This document shows, piece after piece, positions 42,896 through 51,322 of a stretch of 54,930 nucleotides of DNA; position 1 is the first letter of the stretch; each line of letters opens with the position of its first letter. The notes under the pieces are model-generated. The model had not been told where the DNA came from, did not search any database, and worked only from the letters and a program-made list of their open reading frames with translations. The translations under genes and the position numbers were made by a program. The stretch comes from Fibrobacterota bacterium (GTDB taxonomy: Bacteria; Fibrobacterota; Fibrobacteria; UBA11236), in NCBI GenBank assembly GCA_028287505.1, contig JAQBPN010000005.1:1-54930 (forward strand), read 5' to 3'.

Positions 42896-44911
42896 ATGCC
42901 GAGACCCCTGAACGTGACGCAGAAGTTGATCCAGTCCCATCTGCTTCCGGGGGCGGCCGGCGTGCCGGAACCGGATTCCGAAATCGGGCTGAAAATCGAT
43001 CAGACCCTGACCCAGGATGCCACCGGCACCCTGGTGATGCTGGAACTCGAGGCGATGGGCCTCGATCGCGTGAAGACCGAAGTCTCGGTGCAATACATCG
43101 ACCATAACCTGCTCCAGACCGATCACAAGAATCCCGACGATCATCTCTTCCTGCTCTCCGCCTGCCGCCGCTTTGGCGTGTGGTACAGCCGGGCCGGCAA
43201 TGGGGTCAGCCACCCCGTGCACATGGAACGCTTCGGAGTTCCGGGAAAAAGCCTGGCTGGGTCAGACAGCCACACACCCGCGGCAGGCGCTCTGGGCATG
43301 CTGGCCCTGGGTTCCGGAGGCATGGACGTGGCTTTTGCCATGGCGGGCGAACCGCTATACCTGAAGATGCCGCGCGTCATGGGCGTGGAAATCACAGGCC
43401 GCCTTCCGGAATGGGTCAGCGCCAAGGACATGGTGCTGGAGATGCTGCGCCGGTACGATGTGAAAGGCTGCAAAGGACTCATTATCGAGTACTTCGGGCC
43501 CGGTCTGGAGTTTCTTTCCTGCATGGACCGCCATGTCATCGCCAACATGGGCACGGAAATGGGGGCCACCACCACGGTCTTTCCTTCGGACGGGGAAACC
43601 CGCCGCTTCCTGGCTTCCCAGGGGCGCATGGAGGACTGGCGCGAAATCATCGCCGACCAAGGGGCCGAATACGATCTCTACGACGAAATCGAACTCTCCT
43701 CCCTGGAGCCGCTGATCGCCCTCCCCGGCAGCCCCGGCAGGGTGCGCAAGGTGCGCGAAGTCCAGGGCCTCCCCATCTACCAGGCCTATCTCGGGTCTTC
43801 CGCGAATCCGGGCCTTCGCGATTTCTGGGTTCCCGCCGAAATGGTGAAAGGCAGGATGACGCATCCCGAGGTATCCTTCGACGTCAATCCCACCTCGCGA
43901 CAGCTGCTGGAGAATCTGACTGTTCTCGGATCCCTCCAGCAACTGGTCCGCGCAGGGGCGCGCCTGCACCAGACCGGCTGCAACGGGTGCATCGGCATGG
44001 GCCAGGCCCCGGCCACCGGCAAAATCAGCCTCCGCACCGTTCCCCGGAATTTCCCGGGGCGCTCGGGAAGCAAGGAGGATCAAGTCTATCTGTGCAGTCC
44101 GGAAACCGCCACCGCCTCGGCCCTGACGGGCGAAATCACCGATCCCCGCGATCTGGAAAAGCTGATGAGCATGCCCTATCCCCGCTTCCGTCCGCTGGAA
44201 CGCGACATCATCAATACCCGCATGCTCACCGCGCCGCCTCCGGCGGGCCGCCGGTACGGGCTCGAAAAGGGACCCAACATCAAAGCCCTTCCCGAGTTCG
44301 CGCCCCTGGGCGATGCGTTCCGGGCGCCGGTCCTGATCAAGCTCGGGGATGACATCTCCACCGACGAGATCCTGCGCGCCGGGGCCGAGGCGCTTCCGTA
44401 CCGCAGCAACATCCCCGAGATTTCCAAATGGACCTATTACATGATCGACGAGGGGTTCTACCAGAAGGCCCTGCGGGCCCAGCAGACCCATGGCGGCCAT
44501 ATCGCGGTGGCGGGCGGGAATTACGCCCAGGGCTCCAGCCGCGAGCATGCCGCCATCGCGCCCCGCTTCCTGGGCCAGGTGGCGGTACTGGCAAAAAGCT
44601 ATGCCCGCATCGGGTGGCAGAACCTGATCAACTTCGGCATCCTCCCCCTGGAGTTCGAACACGAAGCGGACTATGACGATATCGCCGCCGGCGACCTCCT
44701 TTCCTGCCGCGATCTGCGACGACGCCTGGCCGAGGGTTTGGGCCTCACGGTCCAGAACGAGACCAAGCGCCGGGAATACGCCGTGATCCACCGCATGAGC
44801 GAAAGGCAGACCCAGGCAGTTCTAGCCGGCGGCGTCATCAGGTACTTCAGGGAGAAGAGAAAAGCCATTGAAGAGGCTGAGGAGTTGGTGGAGGGGCTGG
44901 GAGCTTCTTAG
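42896..44911 (+). CDS. aconitate hydratase (bacterial AcnA-like, single polypeptide)
   Basis: A 671-residue aconitase interconverting citrate and isocitrate. Conserved blocks are AGSDSHTPAAGALGMLALGSGGMDVAFAMAG, DRHVIANMGTEMGATTTVFPSD, the CNGCIGMGQ iron-sulfur motif with two cysteines, DDISTDEIL, and QGSSREHAAIAPRFLG with the catalytic Ser. The expected first cluster cysteine, in GSCTNS of other aconitases, aligns with GSSANP here, so it is Ser by eye alignment. The architecture and length fit the shorter TIGR01342-type family of about 640-660 residues. Divergent from sucA. Confidence 0.9.
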   Translation: MPRPLNVTQKLIQSHLLPGAAGVPEPDSEIGLKIDQTLTQDATGTLVMLELEAMGLDRVKTEVSVQYIDHNLLQTDHKNPDDHLFLLSACRRFGVWYSRAGNGVSHPVHMERFGVPGKSLAGSDSHTPAAGALGMLALGSGGMDVAFAMAGEPLYLKMPRVMGVEITGRLPEWVSAKDMVLEMLRRYDVKGCKGLIIEYFGPGLEFLSCMDRHVIANMGTEMGATTTVFPSDGETRRFLASQGRMEDWREIIADQGAEYDLYDEIELSSLEPLIALPGSPGRVRKVREVQGLPIYQAYLGSSANPGLRDFWVPAEMVKGRMTHPEVSFDVNPTSRQLLENLTVLGSLQQLVRAGARLHQTGCNGCIGMGQAPATGKISLRTVPRNFPGRSGSKEDQVYLCSPETATASALTGEITDPRDLEKLMSMPYPRFRPLERDIINTRMLTAPPPAGRRYGLEKGPNIKALPEFAPLGDAFRAPVLIKLGDDISTDEILRAGAEALPYRSNIPEISKWTYYMIDEGFYQKALRAQQTHGGHIAVAGGNYAQGSSREHAAIAPRFLGQVAVLAKSYARIGWQNLINFGILPLEFEHEADYDDIAAGDLLSCRDLRRRLAEGLGLTVQNETKRREYAVIHRMSERQTQAVLAGGVIRYFREKRKAIEEAEELVEGLGAS

Positions 44912-44920
44912 AGGCGTTTC

Positions 44921-45040
44921 GTCGGGCGTCGGGCGACTCGGCACGAAGCGTGCCTGGGCGTCGGGCGTTAAGAAAACCCCCGGGAATAACACTGCTTCTG
45001 GAGATCTTCGGTTTTTTCTTAACGCCCGACGCCCGACGCC
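44921..45040. repeat. GTCGGGC-heptamer palindromic element, copy 1
   Basis: The left arm has two GTCGGGC copies (44921-44934), then a short hairpin (GGCACG-AAG-CGTGCC at 44940-44954) and a GGGCGTCGGGCGTTAAGAAAACC segment. The latter pairs with GGTTTTTTCTTAACGCCCGACGCCC (45010-45040), so the whole folds into a long interrupted palindrome. It lies ten bases after the aconitase stop and may act as a terminator. Copy 2 is at 51171-51285. Confidence 0.75.
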
Positions 45041-45151
45041 TAGGGGCGTAGCAGCGGACTTAGGGATGCGGCCCGTACGCCCGACGGAATGCTGCTACAA
45101 GTTGCGCAGTATCCAGTTGGCAAACTCCCCAATCAAAGCTCTCTTTGCCTT

Positions 45152-45511
45152 ATGGACCCCATCGTACTGCCCGAGACTGACGAGGACTTACTCGACGAGT
45201 GCGAAGTCGAGACCTTCCGCTCCAGCGGCAAGGGGGGCCAGCACGTCAACAAAACCGAGAGCGCGGTGCGTTTGCGCCATTTGCCCACGGGCCTGGTGGT
45301 ATCCTGCCAGGAGGAGCGCAGCCAGTTCGTCAATAAGCAGATCGCCCTGAAGAAACTGCGGGAAAAGGTGGCGAAGTTGAACGAACGGCCGGCGCAACGG
45401 AAAACCACCAAGGTTCCCCGCTCGGCCAAGCGCACCAACAAGAAGGCCAAGTCCCTTCACTCCAAAAAAAAGCAGCAGCGGAACAAAAGCTGGTCCGGCG
45501 GAGAGGACTGA
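45152..45511 (+). CDS. RF-1 domain peptide release factor-like protein (GGQ protein)
   Basis: A 119-residue protein starting at ATG 45152 (an upstream in-frame ATG at 45089 lacks conservation). It contains the peptidyl-tRNA hydrolysis motif in [22 protein letters not shown], then [24 protein letters not shown] and a basic C-terminal tail ([21 protein letters not shown]). Like ArfB/YaeJ and related short forms, it lacks codon-recognition domains. It probably rescues stalled ribosomes, the basic tail entering the mRNA channel. Whether it is ArfB proper or the RF-like subgroup is not certain. Confidence 0.9.
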   Translation: MDPIVLPETDEDLLDECEVETFRSSGKGGQHVNKTESAVRLRHLPTGLVVSCQEERSQFVNKQIALKKLREKVAKLNERPAQRKTTKVPRSAKRTNKKAKSLHSKKKQQRNKSWSGGED

Positions 45512-45686
45512 TCGGTCCGTATCATCCCCGACGCCAAACGCGAAGACCAGGTTTTCAACAATTTGTCAACAAGCGAGCGGGCCATTGTTTCCCCTCTATG
45601 TTGATAGTTTGTTGAAGAGGAAGTTGGGAATTGAAGGCGGAAAGCGCCTTTTGTTTCTCCGGACCCGCTTTGCTACAGTTCCGGTC

Positions 45687-46181
45687 ATGATTACCGATAC
45701 CCTTTCCCTGCCCTTTTCAACTCTGCTCCGCGATTTCTCCGACCTGCGGTCCTTCGTCCTGAAGTTCCTGGTCACCATGGAATCGGACGAGGCATTCCTG
45801 GTCCCGGAAGGGTTCAACAACAGCCTGCATTGGCAATTGGGCCATCTCCTGTATACCCAAGGCACGACCCTTTTCGAATGGTGCGGCCAGCCCTCTCCGT
45901 TCCATCGCGGGTTCCAACAGTATTTCGGATTGGGGAGCAGCCCCAAGGATTACGATTCCCTGGTTCCGGATTGGGATACCCTGTTGGCGCTGGCGCGGCG
46001 CCATGTGCGCGATTTACCGGATCAGGTTGCCGGGCGATTGGACCAGCCCCTCACCAATCCGCGCAAGCTGATGAACATCTCCATGGCCACGGCGGGGGAC
46101 ACCCTGCCTTTCCTCCTGGCCCACGAAGGCGAGCATCTCGCCCATATCAAACGTCTGCGGAAGGCGCTGAGGCCGGACTAG
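45687..46181 (+). CDS. DinB superfamily protein
   Basis: A 164-residue four-helix-bundle protein. ATG 45687 follows a run of other-frame sequence. Candidate metal-binding His residues are His48 (SLHWQLGHLL) and His146/His150 (LAHEGEHLAHI), as expected for the DinB/YfiT fold. Members are thiol-dependent metalloenzymes or S-transferases. Its role here is unknown. It converges on the DUF3570 gene with a one-base gap. Confidence 0.85.
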   Translation: MITDTLSLPFSTLLRDFSDLRSFVLKFLVTMESDEAFLVPEGFNNSLHWQLGHLLYTQGTTLFEWCGQPSPFHRGFQQYFGLGSSPKDYDSLVPDWDTLLALARRHVRDLPDQVAGRLDQPLTNPRKLMNISMATAGDTLPFLLAHEGEHLAHIKRLRKALRPD

Positions 46182-46182
46182 T

Positions 46183-47274
46183 TCAGAAGGTGAATTTCAG
46201 GCTGCCCTGGACCAAGTCGGCGGAGTAGTGGGTCGGAGAAAGATCGTTGAAGTAGTGGAGATATAGGGCCGATACCGAGCTGTTGTTGAGAAAGTCCCAG
46301 GTGGGATGGTTGCGGCTGAAGGCTTTCAGAAAACACGTCAGCGCCGCCCCGGCCCCGTTGGAACCGAATTGCTGCAGCTTGTAATCGACGGCGTCATAGG
46401 TTCCCGTGCTCCCGTAGCCCTCGAAATTCGCCTTGGTCTCATCGTAGTAGCGGTATTGCGGAGTGAAGATCCAATTCTTGGTGAGGTATTTGTTGAACTG
46501 GAAATCGGCGGTATTGGACTTCATGCCCCAGTCGTCCCAGTAGTAGCGGTATTTCACGATGAAAGCCCCGTCGATGGGGGCGAGATATTGGGTTATTTCC
46601 GACCAGACCGCGTACTGGAAGTGCATGTTGGGATGCCGTTCGATGACCGTGTCCGCCGTTCCCGGAATTTCCACCTTGCGGTAGGGATCGCTCAGCAACC
46701 CGTGGCGGCGCACCGCATCCGCGCCGCCGCGCAGGATGGACCGGGGAGACAGTAATTGCGTCAGGATCAGGGAAGCCCGATGGGTTTCCTTGCCCGCATT
46801 CCTCACGGACCCGTTGTCCAGGATTTCGCCGACGGAGTCGTACGTGTATTGGGCGCGCAGGGAGACGGTGAAATTCTTCTGGAGGAAATCCTGGGTCAGG
46901 CTGGCGATGACCGCCTGGGATTGGTAATCCGGTTCCTGGCTGAAGTAATATTGCGCGGTGACGCGGGTATTTTCGCCCAGGTCCTGTCCCAATCCGGCGA
47001 GGATCTGGCCCCGGTTCTTGCGGAATTCGGACTTGCTCTGGCGCGTGGGCCGGGAGGCGCCCGTCACCGCGTCCTCCAACGGCGGCACCGTGGTCTGGTC
47101 CAGTTCCACGTCCATGAGGATCATGGTCCTGGACCACAGCGTCTTGGCCAGGGAGAATGCGGTGGTGGCCACGGAATTGTTCGAGTTGTCGCTGATCATA
47201 TAGCCCGAGTAGACGATCTCATCCGCATGAGCCGCCGCCACGCAGGCAAAGAGGCAGACCAGCAAGCGCTTCAC
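46183..47274 (-). CDS. DUF3570 outer-membrane-barrel-like protein
   Basis: A 363-residue secreted barrel. GTG 47274 starts a signal peptide (MKRLLVCLFACVAAAHA) and overlaps the previous stop as GTGA. The body has the alternating strands and TVSLRAQYTYDSVGE, RSQSKSEF-like and SRPTRQSKSEFRKN segments seen in DUF3570, and ends with GSLKFTF with terminal Phe. DUF3570 proteins commonly sit with DUF4266 and TlpA-type thioredoxins (and ApbE). The group is thought to act in envelope redox or cofactor handling, although function is not established. Confidence 0.82.
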   Translation of the reverse strand: MKRLLVCLFACVAAAHADEIVYSGYMISDNSNNSVATTAFSLAKTLWSRTMILMDVELDQTTVPPLEDAVTGASRPTRQSKSEFRKNRGQILAGLGQDLGENTRVTAQYYFSQEPDYQSQAVIASLTQDFLQKNFTVSLRAQYTYDSVGEILDNGSVRNAGKETHRASLILTQLLSPRSILRGGADAVRRHGLLSDPYRKVEIPGTADTVIERHPNMHFQYAVWSEITQYLAPIDGAFIVKYRYYWDDWGMKSNTADFQFNKYLTKNWIFTPQYRYYDETKANFEGYGSTGTYDAVDYKLQQFGSNGAGAALTCFLKAFSRNHPTWDFLNNSSVSALYLHYFNDLSPTHYSADLVQGSLKFTF

Positions 47275-47561
47275 TTGGAGCAACCGCACCCTCCCCCGAC
47301 GCCGGAACCCCCGCCCGTACTGCCTTCCCGGGTGGAATAGAATTTCTCCATCAGATTGTCCTTGGCGCTCCCTCCATTGATGCCCATGATCGGATCCGCC
47401 AAAATCTCCCTCTCCCAAGGCTTCACATTGGCGCAGCCCCCCAACGCCAAACAAATCCCAACGGCGCCCAACAGAACCGCTTTTCTTCTCTTCTCCGCCG
47501 CGGACCCCATCCTGTTACCCGACCCTCTTCCTTCTTCCTTCATACCAACCCCCCGCGTCAC
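47271..47561 (-). CDS. DUF4266 lipoprotein
   Basis: A 96-residue lipoprotein with lipobox LALGGC. The mature part begins with ANVKPWEREILADPIM, a DUF4266 hallmark, and ends in a Gly/Ser-rich tail with a CGC motif. GTG 47561 overlaps the thioredoxin stop as GTGA, mirroring the downstream overlap. However, the in-frame ATGs at 47543 and 47510 would give a more normal signal peptide (lipobox Cys at 26 from 47510), so the start is uncertain. It is co-transcribed with the thioredoxin and DUF3570 genes. Confidence 0.85.
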   Translation of the reverse strand: MTRGVGMKEEGRGSGNRMGSAAEKRRKAVLLGAVGICLALGGCANVKPWEREILADPIMGINGGSAKDNLMEKFYSTREGSTGGGSGVGGGCGCSK

Positions 47562-48058
47562 GTCTCACCCATCAGTACTTTTATTTCCGACTCGATCGCC
47601 TTCGCGTCCCGTTCCGAATACCCGTCATGGCGGAAGCGCAACGTTCCCTTCTTGTCGATCAGGTACAAGGAAGGCATTCCGCCCAGATCGAAATCCGCGG
47701 CCGCCGATTTTTTCTCGTCGTGGAGGAACACCAGGGACGTGTCCCGGGGTTTCAGGAACTCCATGGCCTTGGCCCTGTCCTCGTCTTCGCTCACGGCCAG
47801 CACCACCAGGGACGGATGCCGGACGCGCATGCCGCCCAGCTGCGGCAAAGTCTTGCGGCAAGGGGGACACCAACTGGCCCAGAAATCCACCAGCACCACC
47901 TTGCCTTCCAGCGACTTGAGGCTGACGGCGTTCCGGGCGCGGTTGAGATCGGGAAGGTTGAACTCAGGGGCCGGACTGCCCGGCCGGGGGCCCGAGGCTC
48001 CCGTGGCGGCGGCGGCGAGTCCAAGGGCGAGGCAAAGTAGGGAAAGGCTATGGGTCAT
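47558..48058 (-). CDS. TlpA-like periplasmic thioredoxin
   Basis: A 166-residue exported thiol:disulfide protein. The signal peptide (about 1-20) is followed by the TlpA/AhpC-TSA N-terminal APEFNLPDLN. The active site is WASWCPPC (Cys64, Cys67), and the cis-Pro lies in GGMPSLYLIDKKG. The CPPC motif suggests a reductant for cytochrome c maturation or for neighbouring cysteine-containing lipoproteins. It is part of the leftward operon with DUF4266 and DUF3570, and downstream of the HzsA-like cytochrome. Confidence 0.93.
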   Translation of the reverse strand: MTHSLSLLCLALGLAAAATGASGPRPGSPAPEFNLPDLNRARNAVSLKSLEGKVVLVDFWASWCPPCRKTLPQLGGMRVRHPSLVVLAVSEDEDRAKAMEFLKPRDTSLVFLHDEKKSAAADFDLGGMPSLYLIDKKGTLRFRHDGYSERDAKAIESEIKVLMGET

Positions 48059-48105
48059 GGCTTTTAATTATATACCCTCAGTCAAGCGCAAACCCGTATC
48101 GGCGG

Positions 48106-50337
48106 TTATTTGTTCGGAATCGTGTTCATGAACTGAACGCCCATGTCCATCCATTCGATGAGGGCGAGCAGATCCGCGTTCTTCTCCGCGAATACCTGGA
48201 TTTTACCCGTGGCGGCGTCCTTCTGCCATAGCCCGGAATGGTCGTAGGTAGGCGTGCGGAAGGTTTTCTCATTGGTCCTCCCCAATTGCCGGTTGAACAT
48301 CACCCAGGCCAGCGGGCTCTGGCGCGCGCCGTTGTCGGTGGCGTAATTCGTGGAGCTTTTGCCGTCGGCGGAAGCATAGTGGTTTCCGGAGGTCAGATTT
48401 TCATAAACATTGGTGGTGCCGTGGTTGATGAAGGTGGTGTCGCCATTTGCTTCCAATACCAGCCCGCCGCCCTTGGTCCCGGCATCCGCTGCGCCATGGC
48501 AGGAGTTGCAACGGTTGTCGAAGATGCTCTGGATGCTCCCGGTGTTGGCGCCCGCGGTGGTATCCCTGAGGGTCTGGAAGTTCAGGATTCCGGCGCGCAC
48601 GGAGGGATGCTCCCCCACCTTCTGCGAATTGTAGAAGCCGGACATGAATTCCTGCAACTGCGGGGTGTCCGGGGCGAATTTGACGGTGTCGTTATTGATC
48701 TTCAAAAGGTTGATATCCCCGTCATGGTCGCGAGGGCCGTGGCAGCCCGTGCACATGCGTTGTTCGCCGGGCATGACGTTGATCCATTGCAACTGGTTCA
48801 CCAGCATCAGCCCGTCTTCGTCCAGGGTCTGAACATGCATGGGGGTGTTGGCGGGAACCTCGATGGAAAAGGATCCGTCCGCCCGCACGTCCCCGTAGCC
48901 GATGACGTGTTGGCGCTCGAACTCGGTGTTCCCCAGGGTCTGGCTGCAGAAATTGCAACCGCTGGGGGTCCCGACCGCTCCCAGCACGCGCACGTATTTC
49001 ACCTTGCCGTCCAGATCCGCTCCGCGCGTCTGTCCGTCGTTCTGGCGGCTGTATACGTTGGCGTCGAAGAAAGTGCCCGTTTTGACGCCGTCGTTGATGG
49101 CCCTCGGGACCAGGGATTTGTTGAGGATGTCCATGTTCGGCAAGGCGTGGGGCGCCAGCACCACCGGATCGTAGTCATTGGCGTTGGCATCGGCATGGAC
49201 CAGGCGGGGCGTGCCGCCGTCCTTGCCTATGATGAACAGATCATAGTTGACCACGCCGTCCACGTCGCCGCCGGTCTCATGCGAGGATTCCGCGACCAGG
49301 ATTTTCTCCTCTCCGCCGTCCATGATGGGGTACGGGGTCTTGAAGATGGCGTCCGAACGCTTTTGGGTGGTGGTGTACGGGCTGGTGCTGGGGGTGATGA
49401 TCTTCGGGGCCGAGGAGAACTTGGAGATATCGATGACGCAGATGGCGCCGCCTTCGAAATCGGAGGTGCGCTCCATGATCGAGGCCACGATGCCGCCATC
49501 CTTGAGCTCGCGGGCTTCCATGAAGGTGCGGCTGCCGCTGGTCATGCCCTGGGTGGAGAAAGTTTCGTCGGCGCCGTAGAGCACGAACTGGCCGGTGCCG
49601 TCCGGATTGACGCTGAAGAGGGGCATTTTGTTGGGGCCGCCCAGGTGATCCCAGCGCGTGTAATAGATCTTGCCGCTGCTGTGCACGAAGGGATTCTGAT
49701 CATGGCTCTGGTTGAAGGTGATCTGCCTGGGTTCGGAAAGCTTCCCGGCGGCGTCCCGCTCCACCACGAAGAGCTGCGGGACGATGCGGCGTTCGTATTC
49801 GTCCAGGATCTGGTTCTTGGTGGAAGCGAACACGATATGGTTGTCGTCGATATAGGCGGGATCCATGTCGTCCCAGCCTTTGGGGAAGGTCAGCTGGACG
49901 AGATTGCTGCCGTCGGCATTCATTTCGTAGATGGTGAAACGCGGATGGCCGTTGTCGCGGGCTCCGGCCTTGCGCATGGAGAACAGGATCCGGTTGCCGT
50001 CGTAGGAGGCTTCCGGATCCTGGGCGGCGCCCCATTCGGATTGGTTGTCCCGGGACCGGGTCCACTGGGCCGTCAGGTTGGTGAGATTACCGCTGGGGGA
50101 GATGGGCGACAGCAGCATCAAGTCGGTTCCGGGATGGAACTCGTCCGGATTGGCGGCCATGGCGACGTCGCGGTTCATGTTCATGCCGCCCGCGGAGGGG
50201 TCCTTCACGAACACGATCCTGCCCGAACCGCTGCTTTCCAGAATCTGATCCGCCGGCTCCAGGCAGGAAGCCAGGAACAACCCTCCCAACAACGAAACGA
50301 TTGAGCGCAAAGCCCATTTCAGGTTGGACGGTTTCAT
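48106..50337 (-). CDS. HzsA-like c-type cytochrome lipoprotein
   Basis: A 743-residue lipoprotein. Lipobox LASC (Cys25); ATG 50337 has agggg about seven bases upstream. The first part has TolB/PD40-like repeats (GRIVFVKDPSAGGMN, YDGNRILFSMRKAG, YIDDNHIVFAS, FVHSSGKIYYTRWD), as in hydrazine-synthase-alpha-type (HzsA-related) proteins. Two haem c motifs are CTGCH (codons 48739-48753) and CNSCH (48496-48510), with a further Cys pair CNFC (about 48945-48960). The C-terminus is unremarkable. It probably transfers electrons on the outer membrane or in the periplasm. It is not evidence of anammox. Confidence 0.88.
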   Translation of the reverse strand: MKPSNLKWALRSIVSLLGGLFLASCLEPADQILESSGSGRIVFVKDPSAGGMNMNRDVAMAANPDEFHPGTDLMLLSPISPSGNLTNLTAQWTRSRDNQSEWGAAQDPEASYDGNRILFSMRKAGARDNGHPRFTIYEMNADGSNLVQLTFPKGWDDMDPAYIDDNHIVFASTKNQILDEYERRIVPQLFVVERDAAGKLSEPRQITFNQSHDQNPFVHSSGKIYYTRWDHLGGPNKMPLFSVNPDGTGQFVLYGADETFSTQGMTSGSRTFMEARELKDGGIVASIMERTSDFEGGAICVIDISKFSSAPKIITPSTSPYTTTQKRSDAIFKTPYPIMDGGEEKILVAESSHETGGDVDGVVNYDLFIIGKDGGTPRLVHADANANDYDPVVLAPHALPNMDILNKSLVPRAINDGVKTGTFFDANVYSRQNDGQTRGADLDGKVKYVRVLGAVGTPSGCNFCSQTLGNTEFERQHVIGYGDVRADGSFSIEVPANTPMHVQTLDEDGLMLVNQLQWINVMPGEQRMCTGCHGPRDHDGDINLLKINNDTVKFAPDTPQLQEFMSGFYNSQKVGEHPSVRAGILNFQTLRDTTAGANTGSIQSIFDNRCNSCHGAADAGTKGGGLVLEANGDTTFINHGTTNVYENLTSGNHYASADGKSSTNYATDNGARQSPLAWVMFNRQLGRTNEKTFRTPTYDHSGLWQKDAATGKIQVFAEKNADLLALIEWMDMGVQFMNTIPNK

Positions 50338-50412
50338 AGGCACACCCCTGTTTCAGGGCCCCCGCAGGCGCCTTGCGGACGTCTGCGGGGGCCGGTTCAC
50401 ACGCCGTACGAA

Positions 50413-51165
50413 TCAAAAGTACTTCTGCACCCCGAGCAACAACACGAAGTTCTGCGTCAGCGCCGGGTCGGAGTTGAACTTTTCCGAATAGACCTGATCA
50501 TGAATGGCATAGTTGAGGACAAAAGGGCTGTTTTTGGCCATAAAGGGCAGATTCATCCTGTTTCCGAAGCCGCCGACGGCGCCGATATTGGGGTTGCCCC
50601 CCTGCCATACCGCCGTGATCCCGGCGACGAAATACGGGAAAAGTCCTCCCGACCTTCCGTCCCCCCGGGTCAGTCCCGTCACCGAGTAGCCTCCCAGAGC
50701 TTCGAGGATGACATTGTAGCTATGCGAGGTGTAGTCTCCTCCCCGCAACTTTTGGGAGATGGCCGATTGCGCCGGTCCGCCTCCGCCGCTGAACTGGAAA
50801 AAGAAGGCCTGGGATTCCGGGTACAGATCCCAGAAGATGTTCGCATAAGGGCTGCTGCCCAGGATCTCGGCGGCATAGAAGCCCACGTTCATGCCGAACG
50901 CCTGGGCGTAGGGACGGAGGGGACCGGTCGAGGCGGCGGCTTCCCGGCGACGGCTGTCGTTTTCCCGGGCGGCGGACTCCGCGGCGCGGCTTTCCTGGAC
51001 GGGAGCGGCCGGAGGGGTAACGGGTACGTAAACGGTTTCCGCGGGAGCCCGGGACGACGGGGCCGGCGGTCTGCCGGGGCCGGTGGATTTGCGGGGAGCG
51101 GACCAGGATGTTGCTACGAAAAAGAGCGCCGCTATGGCGACGAGGGTGGTGCTTTGGACCGCCAT
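50413..51165 (-). CDS. secreted barrel-like protein of unknown function
   Basis: A 250-residue protein starting at ATG 51165 with a signal peptide (MAVQSTTLVAIAALFFVATSWSA). A low-complexity Pro/Ala/Arg linker (about 25-80) is followed by a barrel-like part (NVGFYAAEILGSSPYANIFWDLYPES, LLLGVQKYF). The frame is open to 51336, but that extension simply translates the GTCGGGC repeat. The repeat ends only five bases before the ATG, so the normal ribosome binding site is missing. It precedes the cytochrome gene on the same strand. No family recognised. Confidence 0.68.
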   Translation of the reverse strand: MAVQSTTLVAIAALFFVATSWSAPRKSTGPGRPPAPSSRAPAETVYVPVTPPAAPVQESRAAESAARENDSRRREAAASTGPLRPYAQAFGMNVGFYAAEILGSSPYANIFWDLYPESQAFFFQFSGGGGPAQSAISQKLRGGDYTSHSYNVILEALGGYSVTGLTRGDGRSGGLFPYFVAGITAVWQGGNPNIGAVGGFGNRMNLPFMAKNSPFVLNYAIHDQVYSEKFNSDPALTQNFVLLLGVQKYF

Positions 51166-51170
51166 TGCTG

Positions 51171-51285
51171 GTCGGGCGTCGGGCGTCGGGCGTCGGGCGT
51201 GAAGAAAAGCCGGCCACATTGTGCCGCTTTTGATAAAACCGCTCTTCGGTTTTATCGCCCGACGCCCGACGCCCGACGCCCGACG
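51171..51285. repeat. GTCGGGC-heptamer palindromic element, copy 2
   Basis: Four tandem GTCGGGC units (51171-51198) at one end and four inverted GCCCGAC units (51257-51284) at the other. Inside are GAAGAAAAGC and a perfect hairpin GATAAAACCG-CTCTT-CGGTTTTATC (51232-51256). It resembles copy 1 (44921-45040) in layout: heptamers, AAGAAAA, central hairpin with CTTCGGTTTT, heptamers. It lies between two barrel genes within an otherwise leftward operon. Confidence 0.8.
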
Positions 51286-51322
51286 ATTTTCGGCTTCCGC
51301 CATCGGCCCACCCTTTTCTTTT

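Noticed and set aside
48106-50337. Hydrazine synthase and anammox metabolism
   Set aside because: Only the PD40/HzsA-like layout with two CxxCH motifs is seen. No HzsB/HzsC, hydrazine dehydrogenase or other anammox genes are in the window; HzsA-related proteins are widespread.
51171-51285. CRISPR-like array from repeated heptamers
   Set aside because: Units are 7 bases in direct contact without spacers and are mirrored in inverted orientation, which is a palindromic repeat and not a CRISPR array. No cas genes are present.
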